From positions 2,520,001-2,584,000 of the forward strand of contig NZ_AP023213.1 of assembly GCF_014218275.1 (NCBI RefSeq): DNA of 64,000 nucleotides, written 5' to 3'. The notes beneath the pieces are model-generated. The model worked only from the letters and a program-made list of their open reading frames with translations. It was not told the DNA's origin and made no database searches. Below, piece by piece: positions 43,401-51,991 of the stretch. The position numbers and the translations under genes are program-made. Each line of letters opens with the position of its first letter. The first letter of the stretch is position 1. This DNA comes from Citrifermentans bremense (GTDB lineage Bacteria > Desulfobacterota > Desulfuromonadia > Geobacterales > Geobacteraceae).

Positions 43401-43477
43401 GTCCTCCCGGCGCCAGTTTTGGCACGCTTATTGGAATAAACGTTAAGTTGTACCAATAACCGCAGCGCCGGGAGGAC
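43401..43477 (+). repeat. 13-bp inverted repeat enclosing a promoter and covering a ribosome binding site
   Basis: GTCCTCCCGGCGC (43401-43413) and GCGCCGGGAGGAC (43465-43477) are perfect arms 51 bases apart. The right arm contains the GGGAGGA ribosome binding site of the gene at 43481. A sigma-54-like promoter lies between the arms. Confidence 0.8.
43419..43435 (+). promoter_or_regulatory. sigma-54-like promoter
   Basis: TTGGCACG (-24) and TTGGA (-12) are spaced as in sigma-54 promoters. The -24 element is perfect; the -12 has GG in place of GC. The expected start near 43446 would exclude the left arm of the surrounding inverted repeat. Confidence 0.55.
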
Positions 43478-43480
43478 ACG

Positions 43481-43777
43481 ATGGATCACCAGTACAGCAT
43501 AATCAACCAATGCCTGCAGTTGCTGAAGCAGAGCGACATGCCGACCATAAAGAAGCTGCGCGTCGAGATACAGCTCATCCAGATGAAGCGGCTGCTTCTG
43601 AACGACAGCCTCACCAGCGACTTGGCGCGCAACGGATGCGGGGACGATGTCTTCGAGGGGCTCCTGAGCCAGATGCGCAGGATCTGCGGCGGGAGGCACG
43701 AGGGAGAAGCGCTAACCGACCTGATGGAGCGTATCGGCGGGATGTTGAACGTCCTCGGAGGGGACCACGCGCACTGA
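43481..43777 (+). CDS. small protein of unknown function (98 aa)
   Basis: I do not recognise a family. The 98-residue soluble helical protein starts MDHQYSIINQCLQLLKQSD and contains KLRVEIQLIQMKRLLLNDSL and two Cys in its second half (NGCGDDV and RICGGRH). It has a good ribosome binding site that lies within a 13-bp inverted repeat arm. Its 3' end overlaps the convergent kinase gene by 66 bases, so the two transcripts are antisense there. A link to the neighbouring signalling genes is possible but unproven. Confidence 0.75.
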   Translation: MDHQYSIINQCLQLLKQSDMPTIKKLRVEIQLIQMKRLLLNDSLTSDLARNGCGDDVFEGLLSQMRRICGGRHEGEALTDLMERIGGMLNVLGGDHAH

Positions 43778-45361
43778 GGCAGGCGAAGGGGCCGGGAGCA
43801 CCACGCGGGCCAGGGTCCCGCACCCCGGGGTCGAGTCGAGCAGCAAATGGCCGCCATGTTCGGCGACGATGTACTGCGAGATGTAGAGTCCGAGGCCGCT
43901 CCCTCCCCGGTCCAGCTTCGTGGAATAGAAGGGTTCGAAGAGCCGCCCCATGGTTTCCGGCGCAATGCCGACGCCGTTGTCCCTGACCTCCACCACCACC
44001 TCACCGCTATGGACGTCGTAGCGGGTAGTCAGATGCACCTCCCCCCGGCCGTCTTCCAGCGCCTGCATGGCGTTCAGCACCAGGTTGATCAGCACCTGCT
44101 CTATCTGCTGCTGGCTTCCCGGAATCACCGGAATCCCGGTGCCAAGGGTGGTCTTCAACTGCCCCCCCTTCTGGGTCTGGCAGGCGAGCACGGAAAGGGC
44201 GGCCGATACCGCGGCGTTCAGTTCCAGTTTCTGGTGCCGGTGCGCCTCTCCCCCCACCCCGTAGTCCCTGAGCCCCTGAACTACCCGCGCGATCCGCTCC
44301 GAGTTCTCGATGATCTTGCCGGCGTTCTCAGTCAAGGCAAGACGCGCCTTTTCGAATGGGACGCCGCCCAGGTAAAAGTCACCCTCCTCCTCGCGGACCC
44401 GGTCGAGCAGCGGAACGGCATCGCTCCACATCTTGCCGATCATGTGGCCGGAAAAGCGGATCGAGGCGTTGGGGTTGTTGATCTCGTGGGCCATGCTGGA
44501 GAGAAGCAGCCCCAGCGAGGTCATCTTATTGGTCTGGATCAGCCGCGCCATGACCCTTTTCTTCTCCTCCTGCACCTCCAGCCTCATCGCCTTCAGAAGC
44601 TCTTCCTGCAGTGCGACGTTCTCGAGTTCGCGCAGCTCAAGGGAAGCGGCCATGGCGTTGATGGCGTTCGCGGCGCGCCCCAGCTCGTCGTCCGCATCCA
44701 GCTCCACCCGCGCCGAGAGCTTGCCGGAACCTATCTCCTCGATCCCCCCCATAAGCTTGTTGAAGGAATAGGTGACCCGCTTGATCACCTGGTAGCTGAG
44801 CAGGGATACCGCCACCCAGAAGAGGGTCCCGATGCCAAGCGAAGCGGCGACCAGGTTGACCAGCCGCTCCCGTACCGCCGACATGTCGAGCATCAGGAGC
44901 ACATGGCCGATGACCCGCTGCTCTTCGGTCGTTTCGTGACCAAGGAGCACAGACTCGGGAGAAAGCACCGACCCGGGAGAGGTAATCGGTACGGCCATCT
45001 TGACGGTCTCCCCCTTGGGCACCTTCACCTTGCAGGCCTCGGCCACCACGATCTTTTGATGGTCGCTGATGGTCACCGAAACTACCGAAGACTGGCGCGA
45101 GGTCGCTTCGGCCAGCACGGACAGGGCCTCCTTGTTTTCCGCGAAAAGGGGGAGGCGCGCGTTTTGAGCGAGGATGGTGGCAAGAAGCCTCCCCTCGCGC
45201 TCCAGGGCGCCGCGGTAGGAGTTGATCTCGGTCAGCACGTAGAAAGTGGCGAAGGCCGCTGTCAAAAGCGCGATGATCCCGGTGAAGATCAGGTAGAGGC
45301 GGAAACGGAAGCTCTTGTTGAAGAGGGAGAGCCGGAACCTTCTTTTCAGTCTCAGCTTCAT
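43712..45361 (-). CDS. membrane sensor histidine kinase
   Basis: A 549-residue kinase starting MKLRLKRRFRLSLFNKSFRF. Helix 1 spans about 18-40, a periplasmic sensor about 45-165, helix 2 about 170-195 and HAMP about 195-250. A short coiled coil leads to the H-box MAHEINNPNASIRFSGHM, the N-box QVLINLVLNAMQALED, G1 DNGVGIAPE and G2 GSGLGLYIS. The start ATG overlaps the stop of the upstream binding protein (ATGA), so it is the last gene of a TonB receptor, binding protein, kinase unit. The NtrC-type regulator at 49690 is the likely partner. Confidence 0.93.
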   Translation of the reverse strand: MKLRLKRRFRLSLFNKSFRFRLYLIFTGIIALLTAAFATFYVLTEINSYRGALEREGRLLATILAQNARLPLFAENKEALSVLAEATSRQSSVVSVTISDHQKIVVAEACKVKVPKGETVKMAVPITSPGSVLSPESVLLGHETTEEQRVIGHVLLMLDMSAVRERLVNLVAASLGIGTLFWVAVSLLSYQVIKRVTYSFNKLMGGIEEIGSGKLSARVELDADDELGRAANAINAMAASLELRELENVALQEELLKAMRLEVQEEKKRVMARLIQTNKMTSLGLLLSSMAHEINNPNASIRFSGHMIGKMWSDAVPLLDRVREEEGDFYLGGVPFEKARLALTENAGKIIENSERIARVVQGLRDYGVGGEAHRHQKLELNAAVSAALSVLACQTQKGGQLKTTLGTGIPVIPGSQQQIEQVLINLVLNAMQALEDGRGEVHLTTRYDVHSGEVVVEVRDNGVGIAPETMGRLFEPFYSTKLDRGGSGLGLYISQYIVAEHGGHLLLDSTPGCGTLARVVLPAPSPASVRVVPSEDVQHPADTLHQVG

Positions 45362-46210
45362 CGGCCGGCCACGCTGGAAAGCTTCAGTTGGCGCACCACC
45401 CCGTCGTTGGACTTGGTTATCGCGCGGCGCGGCGGCACGGGGGGGATTTCGTCGACCGGTTTGCCGTCCAGGACGCTCAGCGCCATCTCCCCCAGTTGGC
45501 GGCCCGATGTCGAAACGGTCGATGGTGAGCGCCACGGCTCCGCCCATGGTGAGGTAGATGTCTGCGAAAGTGACCACCGGCACCCGTTCCCCTTGGGAGA
45601 AGAGGAAGTAAGCCTCGGTCGAGGCGGGCGTAACCGCCGTCGGGTCAGGGATCATCCAGAGGGCGTTGACTTTTCCCCGCAACGACTGCAGCATCCCCGG
45701 GGTCTCTTTGGCCGCGTGCACCTCGCGCAGCACGAGGTCGACGGGACTGCGGGAAGCCAGCGACAGGGCGCGCTTCAGGTACGCCCCGCTGCGGGAGGGA
45801 TCGTACACCACTCCCACCTTCGGGGTCCCCAGCGCCTCGAAAACGGAGAAGTAGCGGGACGGGTCGAGCAGCATGCTGACGCCGGTCGCAAACCGGCGGG
45901 GCTTTGGGTTCAAGGCCATCATGTAAAGCACCGGCGTGCTGTTTTGCTTCAGGGCGAGGTTCAGGGCGCGGTCCCCGACGGCGACGATCAGCTTCGGGTG
46001 CTCCTCGCGGGTGATGCGGGTCACGTCGGCCTCGGCGTATTCCGACAGGACCACCCTTCTCATGCTGACCCGGCACTCGCGCTTGAAGCCGTTCACCGCC
46101 TCTTCGTAACCCTTTTCGTGCAGCGACTGCAGCACCAGGACTTCGTAACAGAAGGCTGGAAGCGGTATGGACAACAGCGAGGCAATCAGGAGGAATCTCA
46201 GAAGTTGCAT
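45358..46210 (-). pseudogene. ABC-type substrate-binding protein (PF04392-like) with a single-base frameshift
   Basis: The start (MQLLRFLLIASLLSIPLPAFC) is a signal peptide, followed by a periplasmic binding fold: VLVLQSLHEKGYEEAVNGFKRE, LIVAVGDRALNLALKQNSTPVLYMM, PKVGVVYDPSRSG, VPVVTFADIYLTMGGAVALTIDRFDIG. At 45503-45505 one extra C shifts the frame. With one base fewer it continues GRQLGEMALSVLDGKPVDEI, the expected family end, and stops in an ATGA overlap with the kinase gene. As given, the frame instead runs into the kinase and would make an 832-residue fusion with a nonsense linker. A sequencing error or a real mutation are both possible. It overlaps the TonB gene end by 13 bases. Confidence 0.75.
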
Positions 46211-48039
46211 CTAACCCCCAGCTCCACCCAACGGCCCGGATTGCGGTAGACAGCGTCGAGGTACTGGTCGCCGTTGAAGAGGTTCCGTACTGAGGCGAAG
46301 ATCTCGAGGGAGGTCTCGGATAATTCCACCGTCTTTCTCAGGTGCAGGTCCCAGATGATAGCCCCGTACTTCCCGGTCCCAGGGTTATCCCAATCTATGA
46401 AACGGCCGTTCAGGTGAGCCTGGAAAGCTGAGTAGTCCTGATACCTGAGGCCAACCTGCACTGTATGCTTCGGGACGCCGTCGAGATGGGGGCCGCTGTC
46501 ACCATGGGTTCCCCGGATGTAGGTGTAGCCGGTGGTGAGAGAGGTCCGGAAAATAGGAATCGTCTTCGCCTCGATCTCGGCCCCTTGCTTCACGTGCCTC
46601 TCATAGGTGATGGCGCGCGTGCTGCCGGAGATGATGTCCCAGGTATCATTTCGGAACAGGGTCCCTTTAAGCCACAGCCCAGGGATGTCGCCTGTCTCGA
46701 ATCCAAGCTGTGAAGTCCACACCTTCTCCGTCGAGGCGGAGCGGTTCAGCGAGGTGAGACTGTACCCTCTAGACGTGTAGCCGCGCAAGACGCTGTTCTC
46801 GGTGAGCGCATAGGTGACGCCGAAACTGGGGCTGAAGTGGTCGCCTGCCGAACCGGTGCTGTCGAAGCGGGCACTGGGCGTGAGCGCAAAGCGCCCAAGG
46901 GTGAGGGTGTCGCTTAGGTAAAGACCGACCCGGTCCGCCCTTCGGTTAAGCAGATCGGCTAGAGCGATACCATTCACCATGTGAGCGCTGACGTGCTCGT
47001 AATCGATGCCGGCGGTGATCCTTTGCAGGTCATCCAGCCAGGAGAGCTGAAGGTTGCCTCCGAGGCGGGACTCCTCCGTCTCGAAAGCCATGGTGCCGAC
47101 TGTGCCAGGGGCAACCAACCCCTGTCTCAAAAGCTTGGCGCTCGACTCAGTCGTCACCAGTGCCCCCTCGACAAGCAGATGGTCCATGAGCTGGTACTGA
47201 CTGGCAAGCGTGGAAACGATCAGGGTACTGTCCGTGTTCGCCCGGTTCACCCCGGCGCCGAACATGCCGCTTTCGCCGTCCATGACGGCAGTGGTCAGAC
47301 TGAGCGAACCACGGGCCGGCAGGGCGTACTGGAGCTTTCCGTAGAAATTGTTCTTGTCGGCCATGTTGTTCGGCAAAAGGCCGTCGGAGCGAAGCTTTCC
47401 CCCGGTCAGGTAATAGCCGAAGCGATTATTGGTTCCGGTTAGCTCCGCCCGCGCATCGAGCGTTTCACGTTGTCCGTAGGAAGCCGAAACCACCCCTCCC
47501 ACCGGTCGCTCGGGGTCAGGAGACTTAGTGATTACGTTGATGACCCCCCCGAGCGCGTTTCCCCAGGAGGAGGAAGCCGCACCCTTCACGACCTCTACTC
47601 GCTCGATCAGCTGCACCGGAATGGAGCTGACATCCGGGAAGTTGTCGGCCAGGTTGTTGATGGGGACCCCGTCGAGAAGCACAAGGACATGGTTGTAGTT
47701 CGACCCTTGGACCTCGAAATTCACCGGGGTCCCGGGGGTGCGCGTCATCTCCAGTTGCACGCCGGTGACGTAACTTAGGACATCCGCCAGGGTGTGGGCG
47801 TTGATGGTGTCTATGTCCTGGGCGGTGACCACTGTTATATTCTCGGCGGTCTGCGATGCCGGACGCGGCGATCGGGTCCCTGAGACAACCTCGGTCCCCT
47901 CTCCGTTGTACAGCTCAAGGGAACGCAGGTCGTCGTCACAGTTTGCCGGAGGAGCGCACAGCATCATGGAAAGGGTGCAACCAAGCAGCACCAGCCTGGC
48001 TCTGACAGAGCAGAGGAGTGAATAGACACACGGTTGCAT
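46198..48039 (-). CDS. TonB-dependent outer-membrane receptor
   Basis: Outer-membrane active transporter of 613 residues. A signal peptide (LLGCTLSMMLCAPPANC) is followed by the plug domain (about 45-165) with ENITVVTAQDIDTINAHTLADVLSYVTGVQ, VLLDGVPINNL, and RVEVVKGAASSSWGNALGGVINVITK. The beta-barrel ends in GRWVELGVRCNF (C-terminal Phe). The TonB box is probably near GTEVVSG. The ATG at 48039 is preferred to the TTG one codon before. First gene of the unit with the binding protein and kinase, divergent from the geopeptide gene. The ligand is unknown; a sequence fit to vitamin B12- or siderophore-type receptors cannot be settled here. Confidence 0.94.
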   Translation of the reverse strand: MQPCVYSLLCSVRARLVLLGCTLSMMLCAPPANCDDDLRSLELYNGEGTEVVSGTRSPRPASQTAENITVVTAQDIDTINAHTLADVLSYVTGVQLEMTRTPGTPVNFEVQGSNYNHVLVLLDGVPINNLADNFPDVSSIPVQLIERVEVVKGAASSSWGNALGGVINVITKSPDPERPVGGVVSASYGQRETLDARAELTGTNNRFGYYLTGGKLRSDGLLPNNMADKNNFYGKLQYALPARGSLSLTTAVMDGESGMFGAGVNRANTDSTLIVSTLASQYQLMDHLLVEGALVTTESSAKLLRQGLVAPGTVGTMAFETEESRLGGNLQLSWLDDLQRITAGIDYEHVSAHMVNGIALADLLNRRADRVGLYLSDTLTLGRFALTPSARFDSTGSAGDHFSPSFGVTYALTENSVLRGYTSRGYSLTSLNRSASTEKVWTSQLGFETGDIPGLWLKGTLFRNDTWDIISGSTRAITYERHVKQGAEIEAKTIPIFRTSLTTGYTYIRGTHGDSGPHLDGVPKHTVQVGLRYQDYSAFQAHLNGRFIDWDNPGTGKYGAIIWDLHLRKTVELSETSLEIFASVRNLFNGDQYLDAVYRNPGRWVELGVRCNF

Positions 48040-48164
48040 CAAAGCCCATCCTTCTTAAAAAATTTAAATTTTATTATTGCAATGAAAATAATGTCATGCT
48101 AGTGTGACTTGTCCGTAAAGTCAAGCTCAAACAAATCCGACACGAAAAAAAGGGGGGCAAGACA

Positions 48165-48281
48165 ATGGCAAACGAGAAACTGGCACTGGAAGTATTGGAA
48201 GAGGGAAGAGACGCAGAGGTAACTACCGAAGGGTTGGGCTGCTGCTGGTCTTTGTTCATGTTCTACTATACCGACCAGTAG
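48165..48281 (+). CDS. geopeptide-type RiPP precursor peptide (38 aa)
   Basis: A short frame preceded by AGGGGGG seven bases before the ATG. The leader begins MANEKLALEVLEEGRDAEVT and is acidic, as is usual for leader peptides. The core after the Gly motif (TTEGLG) is CCWSLFMFYYTDQ, rich in Cys and aromatic residues. The radical SAM/SPASM maturase follows 95 bases downstream, with a strong hairpin between. I judge it the substrate of that enzyme. The modification chemistry (for instance thioether crosslinks from the two Cys) is not shown by sequence. Confidence 0.82.
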   Translation: MANEKLALEVLEEGRDAEVTTEGLGCCWSLFMFYYTDQ

Positions 48282-48293
48282 GACGCTGCTTGT

Positions 48294-48328
48294 GGCGGCA
48301 TACTCCTGTTGAGTGAGAGTATGCCGCC
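48294..48328 (+). terminator. 12-bp hairpin between precursor and maturase genes
   Basis: GGCGGCATACTC (48294-48305) and GAGTATGCCGCC (48317-48328) form a perfect stem with an 11-base loop. There is no T run, so partial termination or 3' end protection is likely, giving more precursor than maturase. Confidence 0.7.
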
Positions 48329-48376
48329 GCTGCAAAGTCTCATGAATGCAATTACACCCGACACAGGACTCCTGCC

Positions 48377-49675
48377 ATGCACCTGTCACGCTACCTGAAA
48401 GTTTTCCCGTCCCTCGACAAGCCCGACCACTTCCTGCTCTACTCCACATTGCGCGGTTCCATGGTCGCAGTCCCGGCGGCAACCCTGCAGGCACTGCAGC
48501 AGGGAGAGGGCTTCACAGCGGAGGCGGAGACACTTTCCAGGCTCGGCATGCTGGTTCCGGACCCGGACACGGAAAAGGAGCAGATGCGCGGCCTGCTGGA
48601 GCGGGCCAACGGTCGCAGCCGCAACTTCAAGGCGATGGTGGTGCTGAACCTCGACTGCAACCTCGACTGCGGCTACTGCTACGAGGGGCAGTTCAGGGGC
48701 GGGCACTACATGTCCGGGGCGACAGCTGACCTTTTGGTGCAGACCTTTTCACGAGATAGGATCTGCCAGGGGTGGGACCTCACCCTCTCCTTCTACGGCG
48801 GAGAGCCTCTCCTGTCGCTCGACCTGATCGAGAGGATCTCCAGGCCGCTGCAGCGCATGGCCCGCGAAAAGGGGGTCAAATTCGGCTTCAACCTAGTGAC
48901 CAATGGGACCCTGCTAACAAGGGAAGTGGCTGAGAAACTGGTGCCGCTTGGTCTGACCGGCGCAAAGTTCACCCTGGACGGCCCCCCCGAGATCCACAAC
49001 GGGGAGCGACCTTTCGCCTCTGGTGCCGGCAGCTTCGACGCGATCGTCGACAACATGGCCTCGATTTGGGATCTGGTTCCTATCAACCTGGGAGGAAATT
49101 TCAGGGAATGCAACTACCTCGAGTTTCCGCGCCTGCTCGATCTTTTGGTTTCACGCGGTATCACCCCAGAGAAACTGCGCCACGTCCAGTTCACCCCGGT
49201 CACACCACAGGCAGGCTGTGCGGACCAAAGCTCCGGGTGCGCCTCCTCCGACGCTCCTTGGCTGGTAGACGCGCTCATGTACCTGCGCGGAGAGATCCTC
49301 TCCAGGGGGTTCAAGACCTCCAGGCCCGGGGTGTCGGCTTGTGTGGTGGAGTTGGAAGACAACATCGTGGTGAACTGCGAGGGGAAGCTCTACAAGTGCC
49401 CTGCGTTCATGGGGTGGGAGGGTTTGAGCGTGGGGAGCTTGGCCGAAGGGATGAAGCAGTATCACGCTTCCCACTGCATCGGCAACTGGCAGACGGAGGA
49501 GTGCCTCGAGTGCTGCTACCTCCCGTTATGCTTCGGCGGCTGTCGCTTCCTCACCCTCAGCCAGGGAAAGCTGATTTCCGATGTGGACTGCAAGCGCCAG
49601 TTCCTGGACGCCACCTTGGAGCGCATACTGCAGCAAAACCTCACCTGCCCCGCTGCCGGAACAACTCCGGCCTAG
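48377..49675 (+). CDS. radical SAM/SPASM peptide maturase (geopeptide type)
   Basis: Peptide-modifying enzyme of 432 residues. An N-terminal domain of about 90 residues resembles a peptide-binding region. The radical SAM core starts with LNLDCNLDCGYCYEG (CxxxCxxC), then FYGGEPLLS, LVTNGTLLT and FTLDGPPEIHNGERPF. The C-terminal SPASM domain binds further Fe-S clusters through VVNCEGKLYKCPAFMG and ECLECCYLPLCFGGCRF, with a final DCKRQ. It matches the geopeptide maturase description that I know from Geobacter-like genomes. Its end faces the NtrC-type gene with 14 bases between stops. Confidence 0.92.
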   Translation: MHLSRYLKVFPSLDKPDHFLLYSTLRGSMVAVPAATLQALQQGEGFTAEAETLSRLGMLVPDPDTEKEQMRGLLERANGRSRNFKAMVVLNLDCNLDCGYCYEGQFRGGHYMSGATADLLVQTFSRDRICQGWDLTLSFYGGEPLLSLDLIERISRPLQRMAREKGVKFGFNLVTNGTLLTREVAEKLVPLGLTGAKFTLDGPPEIHNGERPFASGAGSFDAIVDNMASIWDLVPINLGGNFRECNYLEFPRLLDLLVSRGITPEKLRHVQFTPVTPQAGCADQSSGCASSDAPWLVDALMYLRGEILSRGFKTSRPGVSACVVELEDNIVVNCEGKLYKCPAFMGWEGLSVGSLAEGMKQYHASHCIGNWQTEECLECCYLPLCFGGCRFLTLSQGKLISDVDCKRQFLDATLERILQQNLTCPAAGTTPA

Positions 49676-49689
49676 CTCAGCTCCCGCCC

Positions 49690-51087
49690 CTACTGGCGCT
49701 CCTGCTTCAACCTCTTGTTCAAGGTGGGGCGCGCAAGCCCAAGAAGTTCCGCTGCCTGCGTCTGGTTGCCGCCGGTAAGTTTCATCGCCTCGGCGATCAG
49801 GTACTCCTCTACCTGCAGCACGGTTGGAAACTTCCCGAACAAGGCGAACAGCGGATTGCCGGCGTCAACCTGTTCCGGAACCAGGGCAGGAGCGGCCGCT
49901 ACCCCTGGGAAGTCGGAGAGCGTGAGCGGCTGCCCCTCGTTGCAGGTCACCGCGTGGTGCACCATGTTGTACAGTTCCCGGACGTTGCCCGGGAAGCGGT
50001 ACTGCTCCAGCGCAGCGATCACGTTGTGCGGAACTGCGGGGACCGCTTTCCCCTGCTGCAGCGCTATGTTGTGCGCGAAGTAGTCGACCAGGGGACCCAC
50101 GTCCTCCAGGCGCTCCCTCAGGGGGGGTACCCGGAATTCGTGGGCGCAGAGGCGGAAGTAGAGGTCGTTGCGGAAACTTCCGGCTGACCTGAGCGCGGCG
50201 AAGTCCATGTTGGAGGCGGCGACGATGCGCGCGTCGCTTTTCAGGAGCAGGTCCGAACCGATCCGGTAGTACTCCCGCTCCTGCAAAAGCCGCAGCAGTT
50301 TGATCTGCGAGGCGAGGTTCAGGTCCCCTATTTCGTCCAGAAAGAGGGTCCCGCCTGCTGCCGCGGCGATGAGGCCGTCACGCTTGCTGTCGGCGCCGGT
50401 GAAGGCCCCTTTCTTGTGACCGAAGAGGGTGTCGGAGAACATGAAGTCGTCAAGCCCGGCGGCGTTGAGGGAGATGAAAGGGCCGGGGACGCCGGAGACA
50501 TCGTGGACTGCGCGCGCCAGAAGCTCCTTCCCAACACCCGTCTCCCCTGTGATCAGCACCGGCAGGCGCGAGGAAGCGATCGCCTCTATGTACTGGAAGA
50601 TGCCACGCATCTTTTTCGAGGTGGCGATGATCCCGGCGAAAGCGTCCGGGTTTCGCAGCGTGTCCGCCAGCAGGTAGTCCTTGAGCATCAGGTTCTGCCG
50701 CCCAAGCTCGCTTACCTGGAGCGCCTTTTTCACGCTGGCCACCAGCCGGTTCGGATCGACCGGCTTGGTAAGGAAATCGAAGGCACCCTGCTGCATGCAG
50801 GCGACCGCGGTCTCGACGTCTCCCATGGCGGTCATCACGATCACCGGAATCTCCGGGTGCTCGGAGGTCAGGGCGTGCAGTATCTCGGCTCCGGAAACAT
50901 GCGGCATGACCCAGTCCAGGATCACCGAGCTAACCTTGTGTTCCTTCACATAGCCAACCACCTCCCTGCTGTCCGACAGCGTCGCCACCTGCTGCACATC
51001 GCTTGAGGCGAGAAGCAGCGACACCTCGGTAAGGATCCCGGGCTCGTCATCCACTAAAAGCATATGTTGTTGTGTCGACGACTTCAC
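49690..51087 (-). CDS. NtrC-family sigma-54-dependent response regulator
   Basis: A 465-residue activator. The receiver (1-120) has LLVDDEPGILTE, phospho-Asp in VILDWVMPHVSGAEIL and Lys in FLTKPVDPN. The AAA+ domain (about 150-385) has Walker A GETGVGKELLAR, the sigma-54 contact loop GAFTGAD and Walker B GGTLFLDEIGDL. The C-terminal helix-turn-helix is QTQAAELLGLARPTLNKRLKQ. It probably receives phosphate from the kinase at 43712 and drives sigma-54 promoters nearby, for example the one at 43419. No convincing sigma-54 site is seen before the geopeptide gene. Confidence 0.94.
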   Translation of the reverse strand: MKSSTQQHMLLVDDEPGILTEVSLLLASSDVQQVATLSDSREVVGYVKEHKVSSVILDWVMPHVSGAEILHALTSEHPEIPVIVMTAMGDVETAVACMQQGAFDFLTKPVDPNRLVASVKKALQVSELGRQNLMLKDYLLADTLRNPDAFAGIIATSKKMRGIFQYIEAIASSRLPVLITGETGVGKELLARAVHDVSGVPGPFISLNAAGLDDFMFSDTLFGHKKGAFTGADSKRDGLIAAAAGGTLFLDEIGDLNLASQIKLLRLLQEREYYRIGSDLLLKSDARIVAASNMDFAALRSAGSFRNDLYFRLCAHEFRVPPLRERLEDVGPLVDYFAHNIALQQGKAVPAVPHNVIAALEQYRFPGNVRELYNMVHHAVTCNEGQPLTLSDFPGVAAAPALVPEQVDAGNPLFALFGKFPTVLQVEEYLIAEAMKLTGGNQTQAAELLGLARPTLNKRLKQERQ

Positions 51088-51289
51088 TCTGATCTCTCCG
51101 CAAGAAAAAGTACGGGCTATTTAAAGGATTCACATCATATATGGCCACGGCACGTTATTCAACATTTTTATTGCCAGCCTCAGGGAGCAAAACCGCGCCA
51201 CTCTTCTTGTCCCAGCGACAACTGTTGCAATGACAGGGCGAATCGGCATAATCTAGAGCCTGATCGATACAACCTTGACGGAGGAAGAT

Positions 51290-51847
51290 TTGGACCCTAG
51301 AGCGTTGCTGGAGAAATACTTTGAAAACAACCAAGTCGCCCTCGACATCGTCTACAGACACAGTCGAAATGTCGCGGACAAGGCGATTGAGATAGCGACA
51401 AAGGCCGGACTGCCGCAGGAAGAGTTGGATTTCATCGAGGAGGCCGCGTTGCTCCACGACATCGGCGTCTGCCGCATCTACGCCCCGAAGCTCAACTGCT
51501 TCGGCAAGGCGCCCTACGTCTGGCATGGGGTCATCGGCCGGGAGATCCTCGATGCCGAAGGGCTGCCGCGCCATGCCATGGTCTGCGAGAGGCACATCGG
51601 CGTAGGTCTCACAGCGGGTGACATCGTGGCGCAAAGGCTGCGCCTGCCGGTCAGGGAGATGTCCCCGGTCACCACCAGCGAGCGCATCGTCGCCTTGGCC
51701 GACCTCTTCTTCTCCAAAAAAGGGGGGGAACTGGACCTTGAGAAGAGCACGCAGCAGGTCCGCTGCGACCTGCTGCGGTTCGGGGAGGAAAAGGTGCAGA
51801 TCTTCGAGAGCTGGCTCAGCGCCTTCGGTGTGGGTGACCCCCTCTAG
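51290..51847 (+). CDS. HD-domain protein (predicted phosphohydrolase)
   Basis: A 185-residue protein with an HD metal site: YRHSRNVADKAIEIA (first His), AALLHDIGVCRIYAP (HD), WHGVIGREIL and CERHIGVGL. The start is TTG at 51290 with GGAGG five bases upstream; an earlier TTG at 51275 lies ahead of that site. HD proteins of this size hydrolyse nucleotides or phosphate esters. A GYP motif for c-di-GMP phosphodiesterase is absent. Substrate unknown. Confidence 0.86.
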   Translation: MDPRALLEKYFENNQVALDIVYRHSRNVADKAIEIATKAGLPQEELDFIEEAALLHDIGVCRIYAPKLNCFGKAPYVWHGVIGREILDAEGLPRHAMVCERHIGVGLTAGDIVAQRLRLPVREMSPVTTSERIVALADLFFSKKGGELDLEKSTQQVRCDLLRFGEEKVQIFESWLSAFGVGDPL

Positions 51848-51991
51848 AGCCCCAGTCGCGGGGCGGCGCCTACAATTTATGATATACTCGATGCCGCCTC
51901 ACTCATTGGGACCGATCTGGATGCTTCCAATCCTCCTTTCCGGCAAGGCAGTCGCTGCTGCCGGCTTTCCGATCCGGTACTAGGTGCTCTT

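Noticed and set aside
43712-46210. A single 832-residue protein fusing a binding protein to a histidine kinase
   Set aside because: The joining segment is out of the natural frame. Dropping one base restores a family-like C-terminus and an ATGA overlap, so two genes with a frameshift is the better reading.
48043-48164. Sigma-54 promoter for the geopeptide gene
   Set aside because: I looked for GG-N10-GC on both strands because of the NtrC-type neighbour; the TTGC near 48077 has no -24 partner.
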